From the NCBI GenBank assembly GCA_029532415.1, contig JAQOTA010000060.1:868001-932000 (forward strand): 64,000 bases of DNA, written 5' to 3'. Origin of the DNA: Marasmius tenuissimus. Lineage: Eukaryota; Basidiomycota; Agaricomycetes; Agaricales; Marasmiaceae. Shown here piece by piece: positions 22,692 to 35,673 of this stretch (the first letter of the stretch is position 1; each line of letters opens with the position of its first letter). Both the position numbers and the translations under genes were made by a program. Below the pieces are notes generated by a model. The model saw nothing but the letters and a program-made list of their open reading frames with translations. It had not been told where the DNA came from and ran no database searches.

Positions 22692-25663
22692 TCAGGTCTT
22701 CTTCGAGAAGTATTGTGTGAGGTTCTTCGGCTTGGCACCACTGGTTCTGAGGGCGGCCTGACGTTGATAGTACAACTTCATTGACAAGTTCTTCAGGATG
22801 GCCTTCGTCCTCGACCGATCCAGATGAGCACCACGCGTATCCGCTATGGGAGGAGGGATCAGTTTGAGGTTCATTACAAGAATATGGGGAACGTACAAAT
22901 TCTAGAATGCAACAGCTCAACGGCATCGAAAGCCCTTTGAACGGGAGGCGTTCTCTTCTGAATCTTGCTTGGGCTCGCCTGAGCTTCTAACCGAGCTGCT
23001 TTTGCCAATGCCGCAGCCTTGACTTCCTCTGCCACATAACGTGGGATGTCAGACAATGCAGCAGATAAAATATCCGTGTAAAACCCAAGATCGACGTAAT
23101 CTGTCTCAGAATGTATCTTGAATAGGTTGGCGGAAGGTCCGGAGGGTGCTAAGCAGGAGAAGAGGGGTTCTAACGGAGGAAGGTCCCTGTATTCTGCCTA
23201 AAACAATGTCAACAAAATTCGATGGTAGAGACACTCAAAGGCTTACCTCGGACACTTCTCCCTTCTCAGTAATGAGAGAATGAGAGATCCACCTTGCCAC
23301 CCTCAGCGTGCGACCAGTTCCAGCGGCAAAGATAGATATGACGTGAGCTCGGTTGATTGGGGTCAAGGGCTCGATGAACTTTAAAATTCTCGAGCAAATT
23401 GTGGATTCCTGAAGGAGCATATGAACGTCTGGGGAAAAAACATGAACGAAGCCCTTACCAATGCTTTGGCAACGGCGGTACCCTCAACCATGGACGAGCA
23501 GAGGGTGTGGATCGCGACCAAAATATCGGTCCGCAAGCCCACTGACGATGAAGGGTCAAGGGAGATAGCACACAGTGCCAAGAGAATATCGGAGACATTG
23601 TCAGGCCGAATTTTCAGCGCTCTGTCATTAGGTCAATGACCAGGTATAGCAAGAAGGTAACGCTCCTCACCTCGCTGCATAAGTGACAAGTTGGACGAGA
23701 TACAGAAGTGAGTGTTCCCGTTCGTCCTTGGAGACCTGAGCGGGTGCAATGCGAGATGTCCATCCGAATGATTGAACGTCTGCACCCAGCTTTGCCATGA
23801 TGTCCACCACCGATTGGAAGGGAAAGTAAGGCTTCCGTGTGGCTTCATTCCAACAGTTGCGCAGGAAGTAGAAAGCAGCTTGTACAAGATCGCTGGTTTG
23901 TGGCAACAAAGCTGAGATCATGGTTAGATTCGCCGGAAGCTCGACTTCATTGCAATAAATACGTACCCAGATTGCAAAGGCATGTTAGAACATCGGCGTT
24001 GACGGTGAGATCGACTTGGTTGAATCCTCCGCTCTTCAGAAGAAGGTAAGCCAGTTGGTCATCTGGAAGAACAGGGAAACGCGGTGAGAGGACGTGACAT
24101 AGAGAAATTTGTGGCATGAATCATACTCGATTGTTCCAGAGCGGTCTTGAACGGTTGTAGAACCGGATATTGATCGATGTTCTTGATACATGGACGGATA
24201 TCCACGTCCATAACGTCCTCAGGTTCAACTATCCATAGAGGATGACCAAGCCGCTTTATAGAGCGATGGTCCATCTCTCGAGTCCGCCTGTCTGATGCTA
24301 GAATAGCAGCAACGGCATCCCCCCGTTCTGTGTCCTCAAACAACTTTTTCGCATCACTCTCGTCCAGCTCCAAACCATCCGAGTACCCTTCCTCCGTACC
24401 GTCTCTATCACGTTCTTGCACAGCTTTCCACGCCATATCCTCGTCTCCCAACCAATCTTCCCTTTCGTCATCCGCATCGTCTTCCTCTTCCATCTCTTGC
24501 TGCAAACTATGTCTTCCTGCCACTGCAAGCTCAGCACGGGCTATATCGTCTTGACCTTTACCGGCCCGGTCCGCTTTAGCCTTCTCTCGAAGTAGGAGTT
24601 CTAACGGATTTGGAGTGGAAGCTTTCCTGCTTTTTGTGGTGGGTTGTGTGACTGTAGTGATTTCCTTGGAGACCAAGTTTTTCTTCGCCGGTTGCCGGAG
24701 ATTATACTTACTGGGACCAGGACCAGAATCAGGTGGAGGAGGGCTGTACAGAAGATAAGATACTGAGTCACAAGTCTAGACAGCCACTTACCTCATGTCC
24801 TTCGCCTTCCCTTTCCCCTTAACTTGTGGCACCAGCATGGGCATGTCGGGCAAATCGCTATCCTCATCCGAGTCGCTCAACATCCGAAGCTCCTTGCTGG
24901 GCTCGGGGCTAGACAGTACGTTCGCCCTCGCATTGGCCCGTATTTGCTCGATTAGTTGGCGGGTTTTGGCTTGAGAGTCAAGAGTCAGAGGCTTAACCAC
25001 GGGCTCTGGGCTGCTGGAAGGAGGTGTAAGGGGTTGAACAGATGGCGAACGGAATGAAGGGGTGTCCGGTTCAGTGCCAAAAAGGCTTCGATTTGACTGG
25101 GGAGTGAACAGTGGTGAAGTATCGTCCACATCCATTGATGGTAGCTCTTCCTCTTGAAAGCTTGTCTTCCATTCCTCGACGATGCTCGGGGGTGGGACTT
25201 GAGCGTCGAGCTTCCTCCGTCGCAGAGCGAACACTTCTTTTTCGTCAGACTGGCTGGCGGATACCTCCTCATCAGAGAACACGATAGGATCTGGAGCCGA
25301 GACGCGCTGCTTTTTTATTATTGCGGTTCGAGAGGTGAGCGATTGGTGAATCAAATTCTCCTTGGGAGAAAGGGGGGTAGGGGGAACGGCGTTGGTGAGG
25401 TTGGAACGCGTCGATATTGTTCTGGCAGCGCGCGAAGGGCTTTCCAGCATAGCGTCTCCGTCTGATGTAATCGTTGCCTTTCTCTTTCTCCCGGACGTCG
25501 AGGAAGGTGCTGATGAAGCTACCTCTATGGGTGGGGGTTGACGTGAGGACTGAGGTGGGGTATCGGCATGGGACTGGGGAGTGGCAGGACGGGATTTTCG
25601 ACCAAAGTACTCGGTTATGGGTTTTCTAGCAGGCTGAGTCTTCACTTTTGCGTTTTTGGCCAT
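22692..25663 (-). CDS. CANIN-domain-like genome-stability protein (867 aa)
   Basis: Probable homologue of proteins with the coiled-coil SMC6- and NSE5-interacting (CANIN) domain, found in SLF2/Nse6-type partners of the Smc5-Smc6 complex. Exons: 25663-24792, 24743-24127, 24062-23967, 23911-23671, 23621-23459, 23408-23247, 23197-22897, 22843-22692; they sum to whole codons. Residues 1-300 are Ser/Pro-rich and disordered. The middle is acidic (EMEEEDDADDEREDWLGDED) and leads into a helical repeat region (LVQAAFYFLRNCWNEATRKP, DILLALCAISLDPSSSVGL). Two PCNA-interacting-peptide-like motifs sit at the two ends: KPITEYFGRK (residue 17 onward) and KNLTQYFSKK (last residues). The domain label is from recollection of family layout and is uncertain; an otherwise uncharacterised repair factor is the alternative. 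Confidence 0.5.
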
Positions 25664-25969
25664 GGAATCGAGTCTGAGCTAGTGAGCCTGGTGGTGGTCC
25701 GGTAGAAAGCTAAACTGAAACGCGCGGAATACACAATTGCAATGCATTCCCACACAAATATTTCATTTTTGTCACGTGGCTGACGCGACTCACACTCTCA
25801 CCGTCAGCTTGAACCAGCCACTACCAGTTCAGGCTGGCCAGGAGAATGTTCGGGGGCGTGGCAGAACATATCAAGCAATGGGAAAAATGTGCCAAACTTA
25901 CAAAAGGGTTGATTAAGCTCGAGTAGCCTCGCTCTGCGGCAAACCTCCAAGTAGACAGGCCTGTTCGAC
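25664..25969. promoter_or_regulatory. Divergent promoter, CANIN-like gene / P450
   Basis: 306 bases separate the two start codons, so both promoters must lie here. A CACGTG-containing word (GTCACGTGGCTGACGCGACTC) at about 25770-25790 is the only motif-like feature. Confidence 0.4.
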
Positions 25970-28153
25970 ATGATGTCCTCCAGCACAGTGTTGGTTGGCG
26001 TCGCATCACTCGCCTTGGTTTTTCTTAACTTTCTGCGGAACTGGGATAGACGTCGAAAGGTTCGTCATTTGCTGCCTTATCGATCCAGAGCCATTGAACG
26101 CCAATTAGTTGGCAGTCATCCCAACCGCCGGAGACATTGGTGGCCCTCTTGGCTTCCTCATACAACCCATACGATCTCTTTGGAACAATAGCGAGACCTT
26201 ACAAGAGGGGTACGACAAGGTACTTGTGTGCTTCACTTTCCCACTCGACCGACTGACTGGTTCCCAGTATCGAGGAAATGTCTACAAAGTTCGAACGATG
26301 ATGGGGTGGAAGGTTGCTCTCACTTCCCCCCAGCAGATTGATGATATGCGTAAAGCATCGGACGACGTTCTGTCCTCGATGGAGGCAACCGTAGATGTGG
26401 GTACCACAGTCCGCCAGTTCAAACATGTCTAATATTCTTTGCAGCTTCTCCAGATGGATTACACCCTCGGTAAACCCGCGCACTACGATCCGTACCAAAT
26501 CAAAACTGTGAAAGGTGTGATGACCAGAAACATCCAAGTCAGATTCGCGGAAGTGAGGGATGAGGTTGTCACCGCGTTTTCGGAATTGCTGCCTCTCCGG
26601 GACGGTACGTGACGACCCTTGCCCCTCACTACTCACTGATGCTGACTGTCGCTATCGGAAGATTGGGAGACAATCGATTTCAACCCTACAATGTATCAGA
26701 TCATCTGCCGCGCCAGCAACCGCTTCTTCCTCGGGCTTCCACTATGTCGAGATCCTGACTTCGTCGTAAGCTTTCGACTGCGTCCTTCTTGCTTAAAGAT
26801 GCTCACCAATCTCAGGACCTCAACATCCAATTCACGATCTATGTCGTTCTCTCTGGTTATTTCATTAGTATCTTCCCTAATTTCCTAAAACCGTGCGGTC
26901 ACCATCCATTCTGTTCCACTGGCTTCGTTAGACTGATCCCCCACCTCGACCCCGCAGTATCATTGGAAACATCGTCGCCCCCTTGCGTAGTAGCATCAAA
27001 AGAGCCAGGAAACACCTCGCTTCTGTTATCCAAGAGCGATTTGACCAGGAAAAGGAGCACGGAACCCCAGATTGGCCTGGCAAACCAGTGCGTCTCGTCA
27101 CCTGCACCTTCGTTTCGGGGAACGCTAATGTCCTGGTTCAGAATGATATGCTCTCCTGGTTGCTGGAAGAGGCGACTGGAGGCGACCGGCGTACCATCTA
27201 TGACCTAGTTCTAAGAATTTTGCTGGTCAACTTTGGCGCGATACATACGACTGTGAGTTTCTCCTCAACTTCCTTACCTCTCTAGATCTATGATTGACCC
27301 TCATCTTCCTCCTCTAGTCGATGGTAAGATGCATACTCTAAACGAGGTCCCAGCCTTCGTGCTCAATTCCCTACACGGTTGACACCCAGACGCTCAATGG
27401 CACACTCAGATATCTCACCCGCTATCCCGAATACATTCCCGCACTTCGAGAAGAAATCCAGTCAATTATCGATGATTGTGGATGGACGAAGCAGGCGATG
27501 GGCCGTATGCGGAGACTGGACAGTTTCTTGAAAGAGGTCCACAGGTTCGACCCACTCGGACCCTGTAGGTGGTTTCACCGAGCTATAGGAGTCGCGCTCA
27601 CCGTATCACTTCCCTGCATCCTACAGTCGGCGTTGAAAGAAAGGCCCTCAAGGATTTTACATTCTCCGACGGCACAGTCGTACCTGCTGGTACAACAATA
27701 GGAGTACCCATTCGAGCTCTCCAACGGGACGAGGTGATCTCTATTTTGGCCTTGTTACAACTTTCGCAGATTCATTGATTTTGATTTCACTTCCTACGCA
27801 GGCATACTTTCCCAACGGCGACAAATTTGAGGGCTTCAGGTTCGCCGATATGAGAGAAGAGGAGGGAGAGAGTATCAAACACCAAATGGTCACCCCCACA
27901 ACTGACTATTTCCTGTTCGGACATGGAAGGCATGCTTGGTGAGTCGCAACTCCTCTGTTCGAAATGCACTATCGTTGTTCCGGATTTCTGATGCTTGTCA
28001 AATTCTCCAAGCCCTGGACGATTTTTCGCTGTAAACGAGCTGAAGCTACTAGTCGCTCATATCTTATTGAACTACGACATCAAAGCCGAGAACTCGAAGG
28101 ACGGGAAGCAAGGCGATGGGTCCAGGTTCTTGTTCAGGAAGCGCCGTACCTAG
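25970..28153 (+). CDS. Cytochrome P450 monooxygenase, 13 exons (492 aa)
   Basis: Microsomal class II P450. Exons: 25970-26059, 26109-26219, 26268-26396, 26445-26604, 26662-26765, 26816-26892, 26958-27087, 27142-27252, 27318-27323, 27390-27564, 27627-27733, 27802-27938, 28012-28153, totalling 493 codons. One N-terminal anchor (VLVGVASLALVFLNFLRNW) is followed by IPTAGDIGGPLGF and LQEGYDKYRGNVYKVR. The I helix reads NFGAIHTTSMTLN instead of the usual AGxDT, a variant known in some fungal families. K helix: FLKEVHRF (ExxR). Heme loop: FGHGRHACPGRFF, with the splice inside the Cys codon. Exon 9 has only six bases (Ser-Met). The frame is intact, so it is probably active; the substrate cannot be predicted. 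No biosynthetic cluster partners lie next to it. Confidence 0.9.
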
Positions 28154-28561
28154 AAGCATTGCACTTGTATAGCTGATCCTGAATATTCTCGATACCTACG
28201 TGACGTTTTGATGTATTAGATAGTGATCAACTGGCACCCATGTTCTTCTAAATTTGCGGTAGACGAGCCGAAGGCATCCATCGCACGTAAGAAAACGTGA
28301 GTTCATAATAATCGCAGGATAGTCCTTACTACCGAAAGTCCAAGTCTAGCCTTGTGTTGTCCCGAGCTTACAGTCCATTAAGTAATGATACATCTAGAGT
28401 CCAGTATACACCGCAGATAGAATAGAATTGAAGTCGATAACCCAATGTCACTACAATACGGTGAAATCCTTATAAAATGAGATCCAGAAGTCCAGCCTTC
28501 TATGTACGTTGTCTAGGGTCCAGGGGTCAGCATCATTTGCGATAGCAACTCACAAGGCAAC
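28154..28561. other. Intergenic between convergent genes
   Basis: 408 bases of 3' flank between the P450 and the mucin-like gene. No feature seen. Confidence 0.5.
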
Positions 28562-29726
28562 TTACGCCATGCCACCATAACCCATCGCGGCACCAGATTC
28601 TGCAAGTTTCCGTTGCCTGAACGCCTGTGATAGTAACCCGTGTCAGCCAAGATCATTTGAAGTAAGGGGTAGATACGGTGATGGACTTGCCTTGCGGTAC
28701 TTGGTACGCTCGTAGGTGACCAAACCAACAACAATCAATGCAATGACGGATATACCAGCAAAAACTCCAAGACCAATCGGGAGGACCGAGAGATTTTTCC
28801 CTGGGAGGTTGAACGTTCCGTCACTCTGGCTGGCCTCAGCCGCTTGAGCTGAAGTGTCCGCTGAACCGGAGGTTGCAGACTGCGCTGCTGAAGTATCGGT
28901 CGCCGTGGCCGTTGAAGAAGCCCCAGCAGCGGTGTCTGTTGTGGAGGAACTCTCAGAGGCAGCAGTGGAAGTCGCGGCACTTTCCGTGGCAGATGAGGAC
29001 GCAGCGGTCGCAGTGGCGACTTGGCTAGCGGGGATGGACGATACACCCTGTTTCAAAGAGATAGACTACCATCAGAAGGAAATAAGGAGAGATTGCCGAT
29101 GCCACGCACTATCACAGTTACTGCAGGGTTTCCTTCCGCGCTACCCGAACTAGTCGCACTCGAGGTAGCAGATGAGGAGGCGGAGGACTTGAGGGGAAAG
29201 AAAAGTTAGATATTAGCACCATGACAACCAAAGACGTGATGACAACAACGAACATCGGTCGCGGTAGCTGTCTCCGTAGCAGAGGTGGAACCTGTCGACT
29301 CAGCACTGGCAGATGTGGACGTGGAAGATGCCGATTCGGTGGAAGAAGTGGATGAACTGTCGGAGGATGTGGATGATGTCTCGGTTGCAGAGCTACTTTC
29401 CGAGCTGGTTGTGGACGACCCGCCGCCGGAACCATTGTTCTGAGACCCGTTCACAGTCAACGTGCACTTTCTCACTTCTTCAAAAGCTGTATTGTCATTG
29501 ATTGGGGTCAATGTTATCACGCAAGTTTCTACGACCTCGCCAGCGGACCTAAAGAAAGGGTACACAAGTCAGAAAATGCCACCCAGTGAGAGAGTCGATT
29601 TGCGCACGTCAAAGTGTTTGTGACCGTCATCACCGTAGTAGTACCATCTTTGTTCTGTCGAGTATAGATTGGAGCAGCAACTGCACTGAAAGCAAGCAAG
29701 GAAAAGAGCAAGTAGTTGAAAAGCAT
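28562..29726 (-). CDS. Single-pass Ser/Thr/Ala-rich surface protein, Mid2/WSC-sensor-like (299 aa)
   Basis: Predicted plasma-membrane protein with an O-glycosylated stalk. Exons: 29726-29608, 29548-29254, 29187-29122, 29047-28691, 28624-28562. A signal peptide (LFNYLLFSLLAFSAVAA) is followed by a short folded region with Cys residues (ETCVITLTPIND, RKCTLTVNG), then about 150 residues of almost pure Ser/Thr/Ala/Gly/Glu, then one membrane helix (LPIGLGVFAGISVIALIVVG) and a short basic tail ending GAAMGYGGMA. This is the architecture of fungal cell-wall stress sensors such as Mid2, but no sensor-specific domain is visible. The last intron uses a GC donor (AAG|GCAAGT) with a good branch site; if retained, the protein would end with a different ten-residue tail at 28643. 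Confidence 0.7.
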
Positions 29727-30050
29727 GGTTGACAAGGCTTGAGAATGACAAAAGAGGGCTGGAAAATAGGTCTGGAAAATGAAGACGTAGAGCCCGGTTC
29801 CTGCGGTGCTCAACGTTGAGAACGACGGGCGTTCGTTATGAAGATGAAAAGACTGGAAGGAGCCCGCGGGGCAACGAAGAGAACAAGAAGAGAGGAAGCA
29901 GTGATCTTGAAGAGACCCACGCTGGCTGTTGTCACAGCATTCGCCCACAATTTTAGACTCCGCTGAGTAGACGGTCGAGACCCCTGAAATGATCTAATCT
30001 AACATTTCTGGACATGTCTACTTCGCGTAACTATGTAACACAACACTTTA
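29727..30050. other. Intergenic, promoter of the mucin-like gene
   Basis: 324 bases between the mucin-like start and the YPK9 stop. No clear motif. Confidence 0.5.
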
Positions 30051-33000
30051 TCATCGCATTCCTCCCTCGACAGCTTTGTACGTTTTACCATCTGCATCGC
30101 GTGTTCGTCGTCGCTCGCGTCGCCACCTCATGATTCGTCCAATAACCCCAGCAACAGCTTCAGTCCCATACTGCTCGTATACGAGACAAGCAGCAATGTT
30201 GACCACTACCGCAATCAGTAGCTCCCACCTTCCGTCGATCGGTATGGGCATCAGTTCCAGAATTTTTGCGAGCATAGCTGGGGGCGCCAGCAGAACCAAT
30301 ACCGTGAAGGCCGACAGTACAAAGAGGCAAACCATCAAAAGCGCTAGGATTCAAATTCCGGATCAGTGATAACCCCAAAGATCGCGGTGACTCGGACGCA
30401 CCATTCGAATACATGGGCTTGCGATACGGCGGTCCAATGCTGAAGATTGCGGCAACAAGGATATACTGGAAACATGACACCAGAAATAGCACAGAATTCT
30501 CGAAATTTCGTGATTCAAGTTGGTTGCCATCTTCATTGGGGTCTGGGCCAGGAGGAGCTTCATACCTGGATGCCAAGGGCATGAGATGTGCGAACGTCGG
30601 CAACGTGAATCGGACTCACCACTCCTGGTCCCGTACCCAAAAGTACGCCCACGTCTGAGCCGAGCTGGTAATGATGATCTGGCCAATAATACTTGCCAGC
30701 ACTCTCTTTGAAACAAGGCTTGCAGTCGGCCTTTTCGGGTGTATTCGCGGGAACGGCAACGTACGGCCCACTGCGAAACGTCCCATCAAGTGTCTGATAT
30801 TCCAGTGCAATGATGCTGTACTCACTAGTGACCGCAATCGGAATGATGATGAACAAGTCGATGTATAAAAACTGTGTGAAAAAACTGCTTAGCCACCGAA
30901 TGCAGTCGGTTAAAAGGACTTTCAAGTACCTGAAAATCTCCTAGCGAAGAGGCGAACGAGTACAGCAATGTTACCGATGTAAATTGAATCAAAGAATATA
31001 GAGCCCTGAAGTTCACATTACAGCCTGTCAGTACTCCGCAAGGTGAGTCGAATGGTGAATCCTCACATATATTTGAAGCAGCTGAAGCTGGTGACCAATG
31101 CTGCTCGCCCTTCCTTGATCAACTCGATAACACATCCGATATCCGGCGTGCTGGAAGTGAAGGGCGCTGCAACGCTGGCCTCCGCTTCCGAAAGCGAGAC
31201 ACCAACGTCGGCAGCCTTGAGAGCCGCACTTGACACACCATCAAGACGATGTGATGAGACGAAGATGACGGATAAACACACCAATCATTAGCGCCGTCGC
31301 CGGCCATCAAGACGGTGTACCCAAGGGACTGCAGTCGCTCGACAATTTCATTCTTCTCATCTGGAGACATCCGCGCGAAGATCTGCGCTTTGACAAGGAG
31401 CTTTTACGGACAATCAGTCAACCGAATACATCTCCGTCGACTGATGATGGAAACTTACCCTTTGCATGGTCTCAAGCGGAGCATAGTTGATCATCCAACG
31501 GAACACATCACCAGATATGACCAACGAGTAATCGTGGTAGCCAATTTCATCTTCGTCGACAGTGTAGTGAGGTGGCGGAGCCAACGGCTTCAAGCTGTAA
31601 GGATCTAGTCTCCACGAAGGCTCATCCATCGAGGACCATTCCAGTCTGGCCTCCGGCATGGAAGAATCCCCTGCAATGCGGAATGAATTAGCAGTTCAGA
31701 ACCATTCGTAGATGAGCCATACCAAGTACAAAAGACGGGTAGAATATGTGCGCAGCTTGGTTAATCAGCCCACATTCTCTCGCCACGCTGACGGCAGTCA
31801 ACGGATTGTCTCCGGTTATCATTCTGCACGCAAGGTGTGCAGAACGTAGGGCTTGGATAGCGGGGGCGGTACCGGGTTTGATCTTGTTCTCAAATATGAC
31901 CAGACCCAAGAATCGAAGCTTGCTTTCAGCTTGTTCCCTGTGGGGAAGACGCGTCAGGAGCACAATCCCAACCCGAGTCAAAACAAGCTACCTCTTCATC
32001 TTCTGGGCTTTCAACCAAGTGAGACCTTCGATGCTCTTCCCGGCCATCGCTATCACTCGGTAGCCACGCTTGGTGTAATAGGACAACAGATCATCATAGT
32101 CCTGCGGGACTGAGGTAGTGTCAGTGTCCGGAGCATAGAATTCTCTTCATGGACTTACATGAATCTTTGTCACATATCTCAGCCATGACCTCCGGGGCAC
32201 CTTTGACGTATATCTCCATGCTCGTGCTCCTTAGTCGCTTCACGATTACACTCATTCTCCTCAGCGCGGACACGAACTCAAATGTCCGTATCACGCCAAG
32301 TTCCAGGAAATGAGCGTGCTGTCTACGGATTAGCTCCAAATCCAACAACTTGGAGTGATCGCTCACCTTTGCAGAACCTTTCAAAGCATCCTCCAACCGA
32401 AATTGTGCGCTTCCGGGTGGCCTTACTACAGTCTGTACGAGTGACGTTTGTTCTCGAACTGCCCCACTTTTGGCTTTAATCACCCCTGTTCCTCCTACAG
32501 TTTGTCCTTCTTCGAGCATCCATCGTGTGAATTCAAACATCTTCACGTCTAACGGGTCGCCAACCAGCTCTCCATCGACCTTCTTCAAGGAGTGGCACGT
32601 AGCAAGAGCATGCAGGAAGGACGCTTTGTCGTTGCCAAGGGGAAGATCGTGGATATCCTCGAGGAGTTCGCCAAAGCGCAAGCCGCTTCGATCCAAAGCT
32701 CGCGCACCAAGTATGTCCAGACCATCCTCTGTCAAAGTTCCGGTTTTGTCGAAGCAACAAACGTTGACTTTCCCGGCGATGTTGACTCGAGTGGGCGAAA
32801 TGCAGAAGATGCCTAATTTCCTCAGTCTTCCTATGGCGAAACTCGTTCCAATCGAGAGTGTGGCAGGCAATGCGGGTGGCACCACAACGGTGATGAGATC
32901 GAGAGCTCGAACCACAATAGTGTGCCAAGGAAGCTATCAAGTATCATGAGTTGCGATGCAAATAGTTCCAAGTGGCAGACACGCACTCCGATTCGTACAA

Positions 33001-35488
33001 AATTCACAGCGCTGACGCTAAATCCGAGGAGGGCGATACACGTAAGAACCCCAATGAACCTCATAGAGTCCCTGTAGAACTTGAATCCTATCGGCTTCGG
33101 GAACAGCATCGATCGTACTAGCGCTCCCTTCGTAGTGTTGAAGCCTGAGAAAATAATTCAGCTCTCATCTTACGCGGTCTAGAAGATACCTCACCTGTAC
33201 GCGCTACCAAAGCGAGAGCCGGCTTTCCGACGGAGGAGTCGACGGACATAGCCGCTCTTATTCTCACTATCTTTGTACCACCATAGAGGAAGACCTTAGG
33301 GTTCTCGCCTTTCCCATCTTTCCATTTCATGAGGTCGTCGTCCTTTGTAGGTATTTTGCTGACAGGTATACTCTCTCCGGTCAGCATGCTCTCGTTGACG
33401 ATGGCATCGCCAGACAGTAAAAAGAGGTCACTGGGCACGGTAGAGAGCTGTGAGCTGCTCAGGTTGATAATGTCCCCCGGTACAAGGTCAGTGGAGTCCT
33501 TTTCTATCCCTGGCGGAGCATAAAATCAATACAGGCGGCGGCGAGAGACCAGAAGTAGGCGCACATGACCCGTCCACAAGAACCTCCACTTTGCATGAAA
33601 ACCGTGACATCTCCCGCATACGCGCAATGGTCTTAATTCGAGCATGAGCCACAAATTGTTTATTGGGCATAAGAACCACTAACCTTTTTTGTGTCGATCA
33701 ACGTGGCCGTGATGCTGGCGATTGAGATGAGGGCGATACAAAAGGCGTAGTAATAATAGTCGTCGAGAGACCATAGGATAACACTGGCAATCTGGAAAAC
33801 GTAGAAGGGGTGGATGGCCTGTAGATCCGGGTCAGTGAATCCACAGAGTTGGTAAAGTGATCATGTCACACCTCATCCACCATTAGGGAGAGGGTGGATT
33901 TGCCTTCGATATCAATCATGTTATTGCCAAACAGGCTAGTCCGTTGTTGTCGTGTATCTTCTTCCAGACCGTTGCTGACTGCCGCGGTAGAGGTCCATCC
34001 TGAATCGCGCCATTCTCTGATGATTACATGTACTGCTGAGTGAAGAAGCAGGGCGGAGTGAGATGAAGACAGACCTTAGCACCGAAAATAAGCCCGTTCG
34101 TGGATCGAGGATAAAGCGAGTGTATCGATAATCAACAACTAGAAGTTTCCGAAGGACTTTGCGCTCTTCATCATAGGTCTCGTCCGAGGTGCTGGAGGTT
34201 GGCGTTGAAACTCCTTCTAAGGGGGCCGGTGGAAGGGCGGTGTGGATAGGATATGGATACTCGAGCATTTTGACCGGGAATAACGCAACATCTGTATTAA
34301 GTGTCTAGCGGACAGATTGGTTCTTGTACTGATTGACGAGAAAATGGAACAGACCTCGACAACGACAAAGCCTTGCCTAATTTTCTTGAAAGAAGTCTCG
34401 CGAGTGACCCAACGCAACCATAGCCGGGGAAACCAGTGACCAAGTAGCCCTAATATCCCACAAGTCAAGATACACCCAATACGCCAAGCATACTGACGCC
34501 AGGCTATCGTCTCGTAACCTATCATACGGATACTAGTATCTTCATCTTCCATATATAGCGTTTGTCGGGTCGGAGGGCCAGGGGGTGGAGGATCCATGTC
34601 TGAGAAGGGAATCTCAATGTCGATACGAGATTCCCCTCCGAATATTGGATCAGAATTAAGCAATGGCAGGTTCTGTCCGAGAGTCGGGGAAGGTGGCTCG
34701 GAGTCGTATTGCATACTTGCAGTGATGGAAATGGCATCGCGGTCGCGAGAAATGACAGAGGTTGCCCCGTCATCAGAGTCTTCCTCTCCTGACGAGTATC
34801 CCCACCGCTCCTGCTCATTGTCGGATTCAGCACCATAGTCAGACCCTGCCTCTGAGCGCGACCGCGAGCTTCGTCTCGAACGACGCCCAAAAGATGCAGA
34901 CGACCGCCATGACATAGAAGAACGCCGACCATCTGGAGGCTCTGTCGTGCTGGACTTCCCGAAGAAACTGACAATGTTCCCGATGACACCAGAACGAGTT
35001 GCATTCGGGGAAGGCGACCGGTGCGCTGTTCTTCGTGACACGTAGCTCTCCGATAGACCTCTTTCTTCTTCTCCATCACCCTCTGTTCCACGGCTCATTT
35101 GCGAATCCTGACTATCCTGGCTCAACCTTCGGTCCAAACTATGTCGTCCAGAGTCTATGCTTTTTCTTCGACTGCGAGACCAATCTTCACTGCTTCTTCG
35201 GCCTGGTTGCACATTGGACATTCGAGACGCGCTGGATGGAATGGCGAAATGGCCAGGTCCACTGAAAATACTCCCCTCGCCGACATCTTCGTAGGCACTG
35301 TATTGCGAGTCGCGTCGAGAGCGCCTATTACTCTTGACTGCGTCTTCGATGTCGATGGGTGCAGCACCTTCTGTATAGTCGTGATGGGGGTCAGAGTTGG
35401 ATCCCGAAGGCCCAGCCATGTGGGCCATTTCGATAGTTTCGACGGCAGAGATGGACTCTTGTTTTAAGCGGAGAGTTGCTTCCGACAT
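30051..35488 (-). CDS. YPK9: P5B-type transport ATPase, YPK9/ATP13A homologue
   Basis: Vacuolar/lysosomal P-type ATPase of the P5B group; members export polyamines from the lysosome and protect from heavy metals. Start ATG at 35488 (the frame also opens at a GTG, 35503). About 430 N-terminal residues are cytosolic, Ser/Arg-rich and disordered, then the first helices appear near 34480-34390. Catalytic motifs: [10 protein letters not shown] (near 33375), the P5B-specific PPALP in helix M4 (near 32870), [11 protein letters not shown] with the phosphorylated Asp (near 32745), and MAGDGAND (near 31300), split from [13 protein letters not shown] by an intron. The last exon (30338-30051) carries two membrane spans and a basic tail. 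PPALP separates it from P5A (Spf1), which has PPELP. Individual exon borders in the 5.4-kb gene were not all resolved, but no disrupting stop was needed. Confidence 0.9.
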
Positions 35489-35673
35489 GGTCAGAATTCC
35501 CACGGTTACACGGTTCCTCCTTTAAGCGACCCGAAAACAATCCGAGCCTCACATTTCTGGACAACTGTGAAGAGCTACAGTCTGATATGGTACAGAAAGT
35601 ATACATGAGATGTCAAATCTAAGGAATAGTAAATACAGAGGTTTCATAAGATTCCGTTTCGCGATTAGAGTTC

